From the NCBI GenBank assembly GCA_035999365.1, contig DASYGT010000022.1:14646-78645 (forward strand): a DNA stretch of 64,000 nucleotides. Direction: 5' to 3'. Position numbers and translations under genes: made by a program. Positions 8,736 through 18,426 of this stretch are shown here, piece after piece. The stretch's first letter is position 1, and every line of letters starts with the position of its first letter. The DNA is from DASYGT01 sp035999365 (lineage in GTDB: Bacteria > Actinomycetota > Actinomycetes > Mycobacteriales > Jatrophihabitantaceae). The notes beneath the pieces were generated by a model. It was given only the letters and a program-made list of their open reading frames with translations, ran no database searches and had not been told where the DNA came from.

Positions 8736-8763
8736 TCAGCTGGCTGATCAGCTGCTGGTCAGC
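8731..8763. repeat. Short palindromic repeat triplet at convergent gene ends
   Basis: The self-complementary decamer GCTGATCAGC occurs at 8731-8740 and 8743-8752, and a one-mismatch copy (GCTGGTCAGC) follows at 8754-8763. The stop codon of the plus-strand EEP gene (TGA at 8733-8735) lies in the first copy. The stop of the minus-strand gene (8759-8761) lies in the third. Adjacent palindromes could pair into a cruciform or an RNA hairpin readable from both strands. No U-tract follows, so a terminator role is only a possibility. Confidence 0.6.
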
Positions 8764-9007
8764 TGCTGGCCGTGCGCACGGTGCCCACTGCGCCGAGCCA
8801 CCGTTCGAGCGGCAGCGTCGCGTGTCGCGCAGTCGCGATACCGGCGTCGAGCAGGGCCTCGTACGGAATGCGTGCCAGCTCGGGGACCTGGGGCCGCGCG
8901 ACGAACGCGAGCTTCTCCTCGGGCGTGAACTCAGCTGCGTCGGTGCCGGTGAGCCGGCACCACAACATGAAGACCGTGTCGGCATCTGTCGGGTCGTGGG
9001 CATTCAC
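8759..9007 (-). CDS. Small conserved hypothetical protein
   Basis: The product has 82 residues and starts at a GTG with GGAGG nine bases upstream, a strong actinobacterial ribosome-binding site that supports a real gene. The N-terminal DPTDADTVFMLW and the segment TPEEKLAFVARPQVPELARI suggest a compact helical protein. The C-terminal third (ATLPLERWLGAVG) may be another helix. No membrane segment or cysteine cluster is seen. I do not recognise the family. It is in tandem with the membrane-protein gene upstream on the same strand, 114 bases away, and converges on the EEP gene. Confidence 0.65.
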   Translation of the reverse strand: MNAHDPTDADTVFMLWCRLTGTDAAEFTPEEKLAFVARPQVPELARIPYEALLDAGIATARHATLPLERWLGAVGTVRTASS

Positions 9008-9121
9008 GTGCGATCACCTCCACTCCCGAGGTTGCGGACCGCACGTGACATTCCGGACCTTCTCACGTGACGTGTTGGCCAACAGTCGTGGTCAGTTGAC
9101 TGGACGAGCGCTGCAGCGGAG

Positions 9122-9880
9122 CTAGATGACTGCCCCATCGTCGTCCTCGTCGTCTGGGTGATCGCGCAAGCGCATGACCAGCATCCAGGCGCCGAGGAGC
9201 ACGCCGAGGACGCCGAGCAGCATGGTCAGATCCGTGGCCAGACCGAATGCGCCGCCGAGGCCGAGCAGAAGGATGGACGCTGCGAGCAGGGCCATCGCAC
9301 CGATCGTCGGAGCCGCGAGCCTCGGCAGCGGCGGGGGAGGCGGCGGAACGTAGTGGTCGTCATCGAGCCACACCGGCTCGTCGACAGCGGGCCGAACGAG
9401 GCGCTCACGCCAATCGGCGTCCTCGCGGCGCAACTCGCGCTCGGCATCGCGCACGGCCGCGATGGTGTCGACGTGCCAATCGGCGATCAAGTCGGCGAAG
9501 GCGGCATCGGTGTCCACGCCGTCGAGCGGATCGCCGGACTGCTGCGGCGCCGCCGCGCCGGCCGCGGGTTCGACCGCGTCGCCTTCGCCGCCTGCGTCGG
9601 CCCCCGTGTCCTGACCCAGCGCGCGCGCTGCCGCTGCGACGATCGTGCGGGCGTCGGCACGCTCGGCCGAGGCCACGAACAGCCGCCGCCGCTCGCCGTC
9701 GTGGTCGGGTGCCGGGTCGAGGTAGGCCGCGATCCGGGCGCGTCCCAGCGCGCTGAGCAGCTGACTGCCGACGTCGGCCGCGACATCGGTCAGTGGAACG
9801 TAGGACGAGGCGAACAGGCCGTTGTCTATCCGACGGACACCATCGGGCCCGTCCGCGGGGGTCGTGCCGCCGCGTGTCAC
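9122..9880 (-). CDS. Membrane protein with acidic tail, conserved hypothetical
   Basis: This 252-residue protein starts at a GTG overlapping the stop of the upstream hydrolase gene (GTGA). The N-terminal 130 residues look soluble and are Ala/Asp-rich (FASSYVPLTDVAADVG near the start). A middle part is charged (VRDAERELRREDADWRERL) and is followed by a run of eight prolines. Two membrane helices then span about residues 186-232, and the protein ends in an Asp-rich tail (DDEDDDGAVI). The layout suggests a cytoplasmic domain joined to a two-helix hairpin. It resembles actinobacterial proteins annotated only as membrane proteins. The function is unknown; coupling to the esterase-like gene suggests co-expression. 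Confidence 0.7.
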   Translation of the reverse strand: MTRGGTTPADGPDGVRRIDNGLFASSYVPLTDVAADVGSQLLSALGRARIAAYLDPAPDHDGERRRLFVASAERADARTIVAAAARALGQDTGADAGGEGDAVEPAAGAAAPQQSGDPLDGVDTDAAFADLIADWHVDTIAAVRDAERELRREDADWRERLVRPAVDEPVWLDDDHYVPPPPPPLPRLAAPTIGAMALLAASILLLGLGGAFGLATDLTMLLGVLGVLLGAWMLVMRLRDHPDDEDDDGAVI

Positions 9881-10680
9881 GGCGTGGGTGGACCCGCCGC
9901 GTCCGCGGGTGCAGGGTCGGTGGCTTCGGGTGTTGCCGTACGCAGGGACGCGATGAAGTCCACGCTCCCCTTGAAGATCAATTCTGCATCGTTGTCGAGC
10001 GTTGCGACGTGGTAGCTGTTCTCGAGCGGCACCTCGCGCACCGTGGTCGCCGTTGCACCGGCATGCAGGAGACGTGCTGACAGCGGTTCGACGACGTGAT
10101 CCTCGCGGCTGCGGTACAGGAGGATCGGCGCGGTGACGCGCCCGAGATCGGTGAGCGTGACGCGCCAGAGCTTCTGCAGAGACGCAAACGCGACAACGGG
10201 GGTGCGGTCGTACGCCGGCTCGACCACACCCGGCTTCTTGATGTCCCCGCCGATCGCCGGCCGCGACTTCACTGCCCAGGAGATGAACGGCGCGAACTTG
10301 GCGTCGAAGCGTTCGGTGCCCAGCGACGGGTTCACGAGCACGAGGCCGGCAATCGCGTTGCCCTTCTGCTCGGCGAGCCGGGTGACGAGCGTGCCGCCCA
10401 TAGACAGCCCGCCGGCGAACACCGTCGAGCACCGCGCCGCGACCTCGTCATAGGCCTGCTCGATCGCCGCGTACCAATCGGTCCAGCGGGTCGCGTTGGT
10501 GTCGCGCCAGGTGCTGCCGTGGCCGGGCAGCAGGGGCAGGCGAACGGTATAGCCGGCGGCGGCCAGATACTCGGCCCATGGCCGCACGCTCGCTGGTGTG
10601 CCGGTGAAGCCGTGGCTGAGGACGACGCCTATGTCCCCGCCATCGGCCGCGAACGGTGCGGCGTCCTGGGTGCTCACCAC
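9877..10680 (-). CDS. Alpha/beta hydrolase (carboxylesterase/monoacylglycerol-lipase type)
   Basis: This protein of about 267 residues has an alpha/beta-hydrolase core. The oxyanion-hole strand is VVLSHGFTGTP, the nucleophile elbow GLSMGG carries the catalytic Ser, the Asp lies in YRSREDHVV, and the His lies in ENSYHVATLDND. This arrangement matches the bacterial carboxylesterase EstA/monoglyceride-lipase group. The frame is open to 10800, but the GTG at 10680 has GAGGAG six bases upstream and is the best start. It is divergent from plsC across 175 bases. A role in acyl-glycerol or ester turnover near plsC is plausible but inferred. Confidence 0.85.
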   Translation of the reverse strand: MVSTQDAAPFAADGGDIGVVLSHGFTGTPASVRPWAEYLAAAGYTVRLPLLPGHGSTWRDTNATRWTDWYAAIEQAYDEVAARCSTVFAGGLSMGGTLVTRLAEQKGNAIAGLVLVNPSLGTERFDAKFAPFISWAVKSRPAIGGDIKKPGVVEPAYDRTPVVAFASLQKLWRVTLTDLGRVTAPILLYRSREDHVVEPLSARLLHAGATATTVREVPLENSYHVATLDNDAELIFKGSVDFIASLRTATPEATDPAPADAAGPPTP

Positions 10681-10855
10681 GTGTATCTCCTCGGCCTGCC
10701 GGTCCTCGGCCACCATCATGCCTTCCGAACGGCGGTTTGTCGGCTGCTGGGGGCAGCCGGCCGGGCAGGAGCTGCTTTGTCCGCCACCTTGCCCAGCCAC
10801 TAGGGTCGGGGGCGACAGTCGATCCGGACACCACGTCAGGCGGGGAGTTTTCGGC

Positions 10856-11614
10856 GTGTTCTACTGGCTCGCGAAGTTCGTCTTGCTCGGGCCCCTGCTG
10901 CGTGGCCTGTGGCGCCCGTGGGCCGAGGGGCTCGAGAACATCCCCGACGACCGCCCGGCAATCCTCGCGAGCAACCACCTCTCCTTCTGTGATTCCTTCT
11001 TCATGCCGGTGATGGTGCCGCGCAAGGTGACCTTCCTGGCCAAGGCCGAGTACTTCACCACGCCGGGCATCAAGGGGTTCCTCTCGCGAATGTTCTTCGC
11101 CGGCGTCGGCCAGGTCCCGATCGACCGCGATGACGCCGATGCCTCGCGCGCCGCGCTGAAGACCGGCGTTCGGGTGCTGCGGGAGGGCAAGCTGCTCGGC
11201 ATCTATCCCGAGGGCACTCGCTCGCCCGACGGGCGCCTGTATCGCGGCAAGACGGGCGTGGCCCGAATGGCGCTCGAATCCGGCGCTCTCGTCATCCCGT
11301 GCGCGATGGTCAATACCGCGGTGATCCAGCCCTCCGGCAGGCTCATCCCGAAGCTGCGCCCGCGGCCCGGAGTCCGGTTCGGCAAGCCACTGGACTTCTC
11401 CCGTTACGAGGGCATGTCCGGCGACCGGTTCGTCGAGCGGTCGATGACCGACGAGATCATGTACGAGCTGATGCAGCTCTCGGGCCAGGAGTACGTCGAC
11501 AAGTACGCCGCCAAGGTGAAGAAGGCCGAGGGCAGGGACGAGGCGTTCGGCGCCCGCGATGCCGGCGAGGTGCGGGAACTTGCTGACCGCGTTCCCGACA
11601 CGCGAGCCTCGTAG
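10856..11614 (+). CDS. plsC: 1-acyl-sn-glycerol-3-phosphate acyltransferase (PlsC family)
   Basis: This 252-residue membrane-associated acyltransferase has the family blocks in order: NHLSFCD (His41 and Asp46, the H-x4-D catalytic pair), GVGQVPIDRD, and the substrate-binding YPEGTRS followed by PCAMVNT. It should acylate lysophosphatidic acid to phosphatidic acid in phospholipid synthesis. In Mycobacterium the equivalent gene (Rv2182c) sits in the same neighbourhood. The start is the GTG at 10856, with GGGAG about nine bases upstream; the frame is open further upstream, but that sequence overlaps the divergent promoter region. The C-terminus has a Lys/Glu-rich helical extension. Confidence 0.9.
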   Translation: MFYWLAKFVLLGPLLRGLWRPWAEGLENIPDDRPAILASNHLSFCDSFFMPVMVPRKVTFLAKAEYFTTPGIKGFLSRMFFAGVGQVPIDRDDADASRAALKTGVRVLREGKLLGIYPEGTRSPDGRLYRGKTGVARMALESGALVIPCAMVNTAVIQPSGRLIPKLRPRPGVRFGKPLDFSRYEGMSGDRFVERSMTDEIMYELMQLSGQEYVDKYAAKVKKAEGRDEAFGARDAGEVRELADRVPDTRAS

Positions 11615-11617
11615 CCG

Positions 11618-12109
11618 GTGCGATTCTTCTACGACTGCGAGTTCATCGAGGACGGGCGCACGATCGATCTCGTGTCGATCGGGGTCGTAGACGAGTCCGG
11701 TCGCGAGTTCTACGCCGTCTCGACCGAGTTCGACCCGTCGCGGGCAATCGACTGGGTGCGCCGCAATGTGCTCGACAAGCTTCCCGCGCCGGGCGACCCC
11801 TCGTGGCGGAGTCTCGACCGGATCCGCGCAGATCTGCTCGCGTTCCTTCTCGAGCCCGACGAGCCGATCGAACTCTGGGCCTGGATGTCTGCGTACGACC
11901 ACGTTGCTCTCGGCCAGCTCTGGGGGGATATGCGCAAGCTGCCGCGCGCCATCCCGCGGTTCACCCACGAGCTTCGTCAGCGGTGGGAGGACGCCGGTTC
12001 GCCGCACCTTCCGCCGGCGCCGTCGGATCAGCACGATGCACTCGCCGATGCGCGACACAACCTCGCCCGGTGGCGCGCCATGCAGGACGTGACGGGTACG
12101 CCCCGGTAG
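11618..12109 (+). CDS. DEDDh-type 3'-5' exoribonuclease (Rv2179c-like)
   Basis: This 163-residue protein opens with FFYDCEF, where Asp6 and Glu8 would be the first two metal ligands of an RNase T-like DEDDh exonuclease. An Asp follows in WAWMSAYDHVAL, and the final His-Asp set lies in SDQHDALADARHN. This matches the Rv2179c family of small 3'-5' exoribonucleases, which also lie next to the class II DAHP synthase gene in Mycobacterium. A GTG start lies three bases after the plsC stop, so the genes are probably one operon. The RNA substrate is unknown. Confidence 0.85.
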   Translation: MRFFYDCEFIEDGRTIDLVSIGVVDESGREFYAVSTEFDPSRAIDWVRRNVLDKLPAPGDPSWRSLDRIRADLLAFLLEPDEPIELWAWMSAYDHVALGQLWGDMRKLPRAIPRFTHELRQRWEDAGSPHLPPAPSDQHDALADARHNLARWRAMQDVTGTPR

Positions 12110-12126
12110 CCCGTTAGGGTCTGACC

Positions 12127-13152
12127 ATGCGAATCGGCGTTCTCACCGGTGGCGGAGACTGCCCCGGCCTCAACGCAGTGATCCGGGCCGTCGTCCGCAA
12201 GGGTGCCGGGGTCTACGGACATGACTTCGTCGGCTTCCGCGACGGATGGAAGGGGCCTCTCGACAACGTGACCATGGCCCTCGGCATCCCCGAGGTGCGC
12301 GGCATCCTGCCGCGAGGCGGCACGATCCTCGGCTCCTCGCGCACGAACCCGTTCTCCGTCGAGGGCGGCATCGAGCGCATCCGCGAGAACCTGCACTCGC
12401 TCGGAGTTGATGCGCTGATCGCCATCGGCGGCGAGGACACGCTCGGAGTGGCGACGAAGCTGCACGGACTCGGCGTCAACGTCATCGGCGTGCCGAAGAC
12501 GATCGACAACGACCTCAACGCCACCGACTACACGTTCGGGTTCGACACCGCCGTGAACATCGCCATGGAGGCGATCGACCGGCTGCACACCACCGCGGAA
12601 TCGCATCACCGCGCGCTGATCGTCGAGGTCATGGGCAGGCATGCGGGATGGATCGCCCTGCACGCCGGTCTGGCCGGCGGCGCCAACGTGATCCTGATTC
12701 CCGAGGTGCCGTTCTCCCTGCAGCGGGTGTGCGCCTACGTCGAGAGCCGCTTCCAGTCGCACTACGCGCCGATCCTCGTGGTGGCCGAGGGCGCGACTCC
12801 TGACGGGGGGGAGAACGCCACCGTCGACAAGGGGCTCGACGCGTTCGGGCACGCCCGCCTCGGTGGGATCGGCGAGTGGCTGGCCGGCGAGATCGAGAAG
12901 AACACCGGCAAGGAGGCGCGCACGACGGTCCTGGGACACATCCAGCGGGGTGGGACGCCGTCCGCCTTCGACCGCGTGCTCGCGACCCGGTTCGGCCTGC
13001 ACGCCATCGACGCCGCCAACGACGAGGACTGGGGAAAGATGGTCGCGCTGCGCGGCACCCAGATCGCCCGCGTGGCGCTTGCTGACGCGACGACCACGCT
13101 CAAGACCGTCTCGCCTGAGCTGTACGCCGAGTCCGAGGTCTTCTTCGGCTAG
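12127..13152 (+). CDS. pfp: Phosphofructokinase, pyrophosphate-dependent signature
   Basis: This 341-residue phosphofructokinase converts fructose 6-phosphate to the 1,6-bisphosphate. The N-terminal GVLTGGGDCPGLN loop, the catalytic TIDND (Asp127) and the substrate motif MGRHAGW are all present. Two positions decide the phosphate donor: Asp104 in GGED and Lys124 in PKTIDND. ATP-dependent enzymes have Gly at both, whereas the Asp/Lys pair is characteristic of PPi-dependent enzymes such as that of Amycolatopsis methanolica. I therefore infer PPi use, which would make the step reversible. The ATG lies 17 bases after the exoribonuclease stop and the gene is followed closely by a DAHP synthase gene. 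Confidence 0.88.
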   Translation: MRIGVLTGGGDCPGLNAVIRAVVRKGAGVYGHDFVGFRDGWKGPLDNVTMALGIPEVRGILPRGGTILGSSRTNPFSVEGGIERIRENLHSLGVDALIAIGGEDTLGVATKLHGLGVNVIGVPKTIDNDLNATDYTFGFDTAVNIAMEAIDRLHTTAESHHRALIVEVMGRHAGWIALHAGLAGGANVILIPEVPFSLQRVCAYVESRFQSHYAPILVVAEGATPDGGENATVDKGLDAFGHARLGGIGEWLAGEIEKNTGKEARTTVLGHIQRGGTPSAFDRVLATRFGLHAIDAANDEDWGKMVALRGTQIARVALADATTTLKTVSPELYAESEVFFG

Positions 13153-13169
13153 CCGCTCCGCATACCCTG

Positions 13170-14564
13170 GTGGGCGTGACGCTGCCACCGCTTTCCCCCT
13201 CCCAGTCTCTCGATTCCCAGTCGCTCGATCCGACGGATCTAGGGCTGGACGAGTGGCGCGCGCTGCCCGCCGCGCAGCAGCCGAACTGGCCGGACGACTT
13301 CGCGCTGCGCGAGGTCGCACTCACGCTGGCCGCCTCGCCTCCGCTCGTCGTGGCGTCCGAGGTCGACCAGTTGCGCGAGCGACTGGCCGCGGTGGCTCGT
13401 GGCGAGGCCTTCCTCCTCCAGGGCGGCGACTGCGCCGAGACGTTCCTGACCAGCTCGCAGGCCGATGTCGCCGGCAAGGTGCGGGTGCTTCTCCAGATGG
13501 CCGTGGTGCTCACCTATGGCGCGTCGATGCCGGTCGTGAAGTTGGGTCGCCTCGCCGGCCAGTACGCAAAACCGCGTTCGTCGGATGTCGACGCCGCCGG
13601 CCTGCTTTCCTACCGCGGCGACATGGTCAACGATCTGCACGGCGACCGCACACCGGATCCGCAGCGCATCCTGCGGGCCTACTCCACCGCGGCGACGACG
13701 CTGAACCTGATGCGCGCCTACGCCGGGGGCGGGTTGGCGTCACTCGACCGGGTGCACGCGTGGAATGCCGCGTTCGCACGCACGACCGAGACCGGCGCGC
13801 GGTACGAGAAGATCGCATCCGAGATCGACCGTGCGGTGCGCTTCATGCGGGCGTGCGGCGTGCACGACGCGGCTCTGGAGGGCGTCGAGCTGTATGCCTC
13901 GCACGAGGCGCTGATCCTCGAGTACGAGCGCGCGCTCACCCGCGTCGAGGAGGGCCGCGCGTACGACCTGTCGAGCCACTTCGTGTGGGTGGGCGAACGC
14001 ACCCGGCAGATGGACGGCGCCCACTTGGACTTCGTGTCCCGCATCGCGAATCCCATCGGTGTCAAGCTCGGGCCCACGACGACGCCGGAGTTCGCGGCAG
14101 AACTCGTCGAGCGGCTCGACCCGTCGAACACACCCGGTCGGCTGACGCTCATCAGCCGGATGTCCAACTCTCGGGTGCGTGACGTGCTGCCGGCGATCGT
14201 CGAGAAGGTCACCTCCACCGGGCACCTGGTCGTGTGGCATTGCGACCCGATGCACGGCAATACCGAAGAGACCGCCGAGGGAGTGAAGACGCGCCACCTC
14301 GATCGGATCCTCGACGAGGTCGACGGCTTCTTCGATGTGCACGCCGATCTCGGCACGCATCCCGGCGGCCTGCATGTCGAACTCACCGGCGACGACGTCA
14401 CCGAGTGCATCGGTGGTACGGCCGAACTGACGGCCGCGGATCTCGGTCGCCGCTACGAGACGGCGTGCGATCCGCGTCTGAACATCGAGCAGTCACTCGA
14501 GCTGGCGTTTCGCGTCGCCGAACGCCTCGTCGTGGAACGGCGCAGGCGGGAGCAGCAGCAATGA
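13170..14564 (+). CDS. aroG: Class II 3-deoxy-7-phosphoheptulonate (DAHP) synthase
   Basis: This 464-residue enzyme condenses phosphoenolpyruvate with erythrose 4-phosphate, the first step of aromatic amino-acid synthesis. The class II hallmarks are visible: QPNWPD near the N-terminus, QGGDCAETF with the metal-binding Cys, YAKPRSS in the active site, VWHCDPMHGNT with the metal-binding His, and a C-terminal ECIGG motif. The length fits the type represented by mycobacterial AroG. A GTG start lies 17 bases after the phosphofructokinase gene. Its last codons overlap the next gene's ATG. A second, unrelated DAHP synthase lies 2 kb downstream. Confidence 0.94.
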   Translation: MGVTLPPLSPSQSLDSQSLDPTDLGLDEWRALPAAQQPNWPDDFALREVALTLAASPPLVVASEVDQLRERLAAVARGEAFLLQGGDCAETFLTSSQADVAGKVRVLLQMAVVLTYGASMPVVKLGRLAGQYAKPRSSDVDAAGLLSYRGDMVNDLHGDRTPDPQRILRAYSTAATTLNLMRAYAGGGLASLDRVHAWNAAFARTTETGARYEKIASEIDRAVRFMRACGVHDAALEGVELYASHEALILEYERALTRVEEGRAYDLSSHFVWVGERTRQMDGAHLDFVSRIANPIGVKLGPTTTPEFAAELVERLDPSNTPGRLTLISRMSNSRVRDVLPAIVEKVTSTGHLVVWHCDPMHGNTEETAEGVKTRHLDRILDEVDGFFDVHADLGTHPGGLHVELTGDDVTECIGGTAELTAADLGRRYETACDPRLNIEQSLELAFRVAERLVVERRRREQQQ

Positions 14565-15427
14565 TTCTCGATCTGCCCGACGGGCGAGTGCTCGACGTCG
14601 AGGTCACCGGGCCGGCGGACGGGACGCCGTTGGTGTTCCACCACGGGACGCCCGGATCGAAGTTGCCGACCCACCACCTGCAGAGGGCCGCTACCGAACG
14701 TGGATTGCGGCTGGTGACCTATTCGCGCGCCGGCTACGGCGGGTCCTCGCGCCGGCCCGGCCGTCGGATCGTCGACATCGTCGAGGACGTCGTGGCCATG
14801 CTCGACGCGGTGGGCGCCGAACGCTGCGTGGTCGCGGGGGAGTCCGGCGGGGGACCGCACACGCTGGCCACCGCCGCCAGGTTGCCCGAGCGGGTGGCCG
14901 GGGCGCTGTGTATCGCCGGAGTCGCACCGTACGCGGCGGACGGCCTGGATTTCCTTGCTGGAATGGGCGAGCAGAACGTCGAGGAGTTCGGGCTTGCCGT
15001 GCGCGGCGAGGCGGCCCTGCGTCCGCGGCACGAAGCCGACGCCGAGCAGCTGCGCGGCACCGACGGCCCGGGCATCGTCGCCGCGCTCCAGACGTTGTTG
15101 CCCGACGTCGATCGTGGCGTCCTCACCGATGAGTACGGCCAGGATCTCGCCGACTCGATCAGCGAGGGGCTGCGCACAGGGGTCGACGGATGGCTCGATG
15201 ACGACCTGGCGTTCACGGTTCCGTGGGGATTCGACCTTGCCGAGATTTCGGTGCCGGTGTTCCTGTGGCAGGGCAGCGAGGATCTGATGGTCCCGTTCGC
15301 GCACGGGCAATGGCTGGCCGGCCAGATCCCTGGCGTGCGCGCGCATCTGCTGGACGGGCACGGGCATCTGTCGATCGCCGCCGGTTCGATCGACCAGCTG
15401 CTCGACGAGCTGCTCACGACGCTGTGA
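14561..15427 (+). CDS. Alpha/beta hydrolase
   Basis: This 288-residue hydrolase starts at an ATG overlapping the aroG stop (ATGA). It has the oxyanion-hole region VFHHGTPGS, the nucleophile elbow AGESGGGP with Ser, the acid in QGSEDLMVP, and the His in LDGHGHLSI. The cap region between residues about 115 and 215 is helical. The HHGTPGS form is common in a group of actinobacterial hydrolases of unknown substrate. Coupling to aroG suggests co-expression only; nothing in the sequence links it to aromatic metabolism. Confidence 0.85.
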   Translation: MILDLPDGRVLDVEVTGPADGTPLVFHHGTPGSKLPTHHLQRAATERGLRLVTYSRAGYGGSSRRPGRRIVDIVEDVVAMLDAVGAERCVVAGESGGGPHTLATAARLPERVAGALCIAGVAPYAADGLDFLAGMGEQNVEEFGLAVRGEAALRPRHEADAEQLRGTDGPGIVAALQTLLPDVDRGVLTDEYGQDLADSISEGLRTGVDGWLDDDLAFTVPWGFDLAEISVPVFLWQGSEDLMVPFAHGQWLAGQIPGVRAHLLDGHGHLSIAAGSIDQLLDELLTTL

Positions 15428-15459
15428 CGGCCACGGCCGACCCACGGCACAATCGCCGC

Positions 15460-16458
<999 letters not shown>

Positions 16459-16488
16459 GCGGTAGCTACTGCGCGTGTCGGGCGGCGG

Positions 16489-17520
16489 CTAGCCGGCGAG
16501 GTGGGCCGCGGACGTGCGGCCGAGTAGGGGCGGGATCGTGGTGACAGCCGCGGCCAGCTCGTCGAGCAGGTCGCCGTAGAGGGCCTGCGCGCCGTCGCAC
16601 AACGCAGTCTCCGGGCTCGGGTGGACGTCGACCATCACGCCATCGGCCCCGGCGGCCATGCCCGCCCGCGCGAGCGGCACGACGAGATCGCGGCGCCCGG
16701 CCGCATGCGACGGATCGACAATCACGGGTAGGTGCGAGAGTCGCTGCACCATCGCGATCGCGGAGATGTCCAGCATGTTGCGTATGGCGGGCTCGAAGGA
16801 TCGGACTCCGCGCTCGCACAGGACGATGTCGAGATTGCCGCGCTGGGCGATGTACTCGGCCGCCATCAGCCACTCTTCGTAGGTCGCGGTAAGCCCGCGC
16901 TTGAGCATGACGGGTTTTCCTGCGCCGCCGACAGCTTGCAGCAAACCGAAGTTCTGCATGTTCCGGGTGCCGATCTGCAGCATGTCCGCATACTCGGCGA
17001 CGGTGTCGACGTCGTTGGCATCGGTCACCTCGGTCACGACGGGCAACTGCACCACGTCGCGAACCTCGGCGAGGATGCGCAGACCGTCGACCCCCAGCCC
17101 TTGGAACGCGTAGGGCGACGTCCTCGGCTTGTATGCCCCGCCGCGCAGCAGTGTCGCGCCGGCGTGCTTGGCCATCTGCGCCGACTGCAGCGTCTGCTCC
17201 GGTGTCTCGACGGCACACGGTCCGGCGATGAAGGTGAAGGTGTCGGGTCCGATCGGTACGCCGCCGACGCGGACAGTCGTGCGCTTCGTGTGGTTCTGAG
17301 CCGACACCAGCTTGTACGGCGCGGTGATCCGCATGGTCTCGACGACTCCGGGCAGCCCGTCAACCCCGAGGGTCTCGAGGACGTCCTCCGTTCCGACGAC
17401 GCCGATGATCGTGCGCATGACACCTCGGCTGACGAAGGCCTGGCCGCCATGTGCCTCGATGTGGGTGACGATGCCGGCGATGTCGGGCTCGGCGGCCCCC
17501 GGTGCCATGACGATGACCAT
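16489..17520 (-). CDS. aroF: Class I (beta) DAHP synthase with N-terminal ferredoxin-like domain
   Basis: This 343-residue enzyme has two parts. Residues 1-70 form a ferredoxin-like domain (MVIVMAPGAAE...), as in Thermotoga-type class I beta DAHP synthases. A KDSA/DAHP-synthase barrel follows, with FIAGPCAVE, LRGGAYKPRTSP, MLQIGTRNMQN, PVMLKRGL and PVIVDPSHAAGRRD. The Cys of GPCA and the His of PSHA are metal ligands. In this family the N-terminal domain gives feedback inhibition by aromatic amino acids. It duplicates the reaction of the unrelated class II enzyme at 13170-14564. It could also be the KDSA-like branch, but KPRTSP and the regulatory domain favour DAHP synthase. Confidence 0.92.
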   Translation of the reverse strand: MVIVMAPGAAEPDIAGIVTHIEAHGGQAFVSRGVMRTIIGVVGTEDVLETLGVDGLPGVVETMRITAPYKLVSAQNHTKRTTVRVGGVPIGPDTFTFIAGPCAVETPEQTLQSAQMAKHAGATLLRGGAYKPRTSPYAFQGLGVDGLRILAEVRDVVQLPVVTEVTDANDVDTVAEYADMLQIGTRNMQNFGLLQAVGGAGKPVMLKRGLTATYEEWLMAAEYIAQRGNLDIVLCERGVRSFEPAIRNMLDISAIAMVQRLSHLPVIVDPSHAAGRRDLVVPLARAGMAAGADGVMVDVHPSPETALCDGAQALYGDLLDELAAAVTTIPPLLGRTSAAHLAG

Positions 17521-17559
17521 GCCGCGAGCCTAGCGAGCGCCTGTGCTGCATCGGCGCGG

Positions 17560-18426
17560 TCAGGGCGAGGCAGAGGCAGGACTGTCGCGCAGGAGCTTGA
17601 GCCGGGCGATGTCCGCGGCCTGAGCCGCATCGGTCGTCTCGATCACGAACGGCACCCCTTGCAAAGACGGCGTTCGAAACAGCGCTGTGAACGGTGCGAG
17701 ACCGATGGTCCCTTCACCGATCGAGGCGTGCCGATCGCGCTTCGAACCGACCGGGTCGCGGCTGTCGTTGACGTGGACCAGGCCGATCCGCGATGTCCCG
17801 GCCGCAACGGCATACGCGCGGATCGCGGCACTGAAGCGTGCAGCTGTCGACAGGTCGTGACCCGCCGCGTGCAGATGACACGTGTCGAGGCACACCCCGA
17901 TGCGCTCGTCGCGGCCCAGGCCATCGAGGTATGCGCCCAGCGACTCGGCATCCGAAGCCAGTGCACCACCCCCTCCCGCCGTCGGCTCGATGAGCAGGGG
18001 CGGCGGGTCAGGCACCGCATCGAGCACCCGCGACAACTGCTCGCGTACCTGGCTCATTGCACGGTTACGGTCGTTTCCGAGCACGGCCGAGCCCGCGTGC
18101 ATGACTACCCCCCGAGCGCTGATCGCGGCGCCGCGACGCAGCGAGAAGGCGAGTGCCTCTGCCGAGCGGGTCAGTGTTTCGGCCGAGGGAGAGCCGAAAT
18201 TGATCAGGTACGGGGCGTGGACGAAGACGGGCATGCCGTTGTCGGTGCACGCGGATCCGAAGAGCCGGTCGATGTCCGGATCGTGCGCCGGAGCCGCCCA
18301 CGCGCGCGAGTTCGCGACGAAGATCTGCACGACCTCGGCGCCCACATCCTGCGCCCGGGGGAGGCAGCGCGGCAGGCCGCCGGCGACCGATATGTGGGCG
18401 CCGACGAGATTCGTCCGCGCTGTCAA
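17560..18426 (-). CDS. nfo: Endonuclease IV (AP endonuclease)
   Basis: This 288-residue TIM-barrel enzyme cleaves DNA at abasic sites. It opens with GAHISVAGGL and has the zinc-ligand regions VHAPYLINF, VMHAGSA, IEPTAGGG, VCLDTCHLHAAG, LVHVNDSRDPVGSKRDRH and FVIETTDA, in the order expected for Nfo. Length and motif set are complete. The start is a TTG overlapping the stop of pknL (TTGA), so expression is probably coupled to the kinase gene. A repair enzyme co-expressed with a cell-wall kinase has no obvious functional link. Confidence 0.92.
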   Translation of the reverse strand: MTARTNLVGAHISVAGGLPRCLPRAQDVGAEVVQIFVANSRAWAAPAHDPDIDRLFGSACTDNGMPVFVHAPYLINFGSPSAETLTRSAEALAFSLRRGAAISARGVVMHAGSAVLGNDRNRAMSQVREQLSRVLDAVPDPPPLLIEPTAGGGGALASDAESLGAYLDGLGRDERIGVCLDTCHLHAAGHDLSTAARFSAAIRAYAVAAGTSRIGLVHVNDSRDPVGSKRDRHASIGEGTIGLAPFTALFRTPSLQGVPFVIETTDAAQAADIARLKLLRDSPASASP

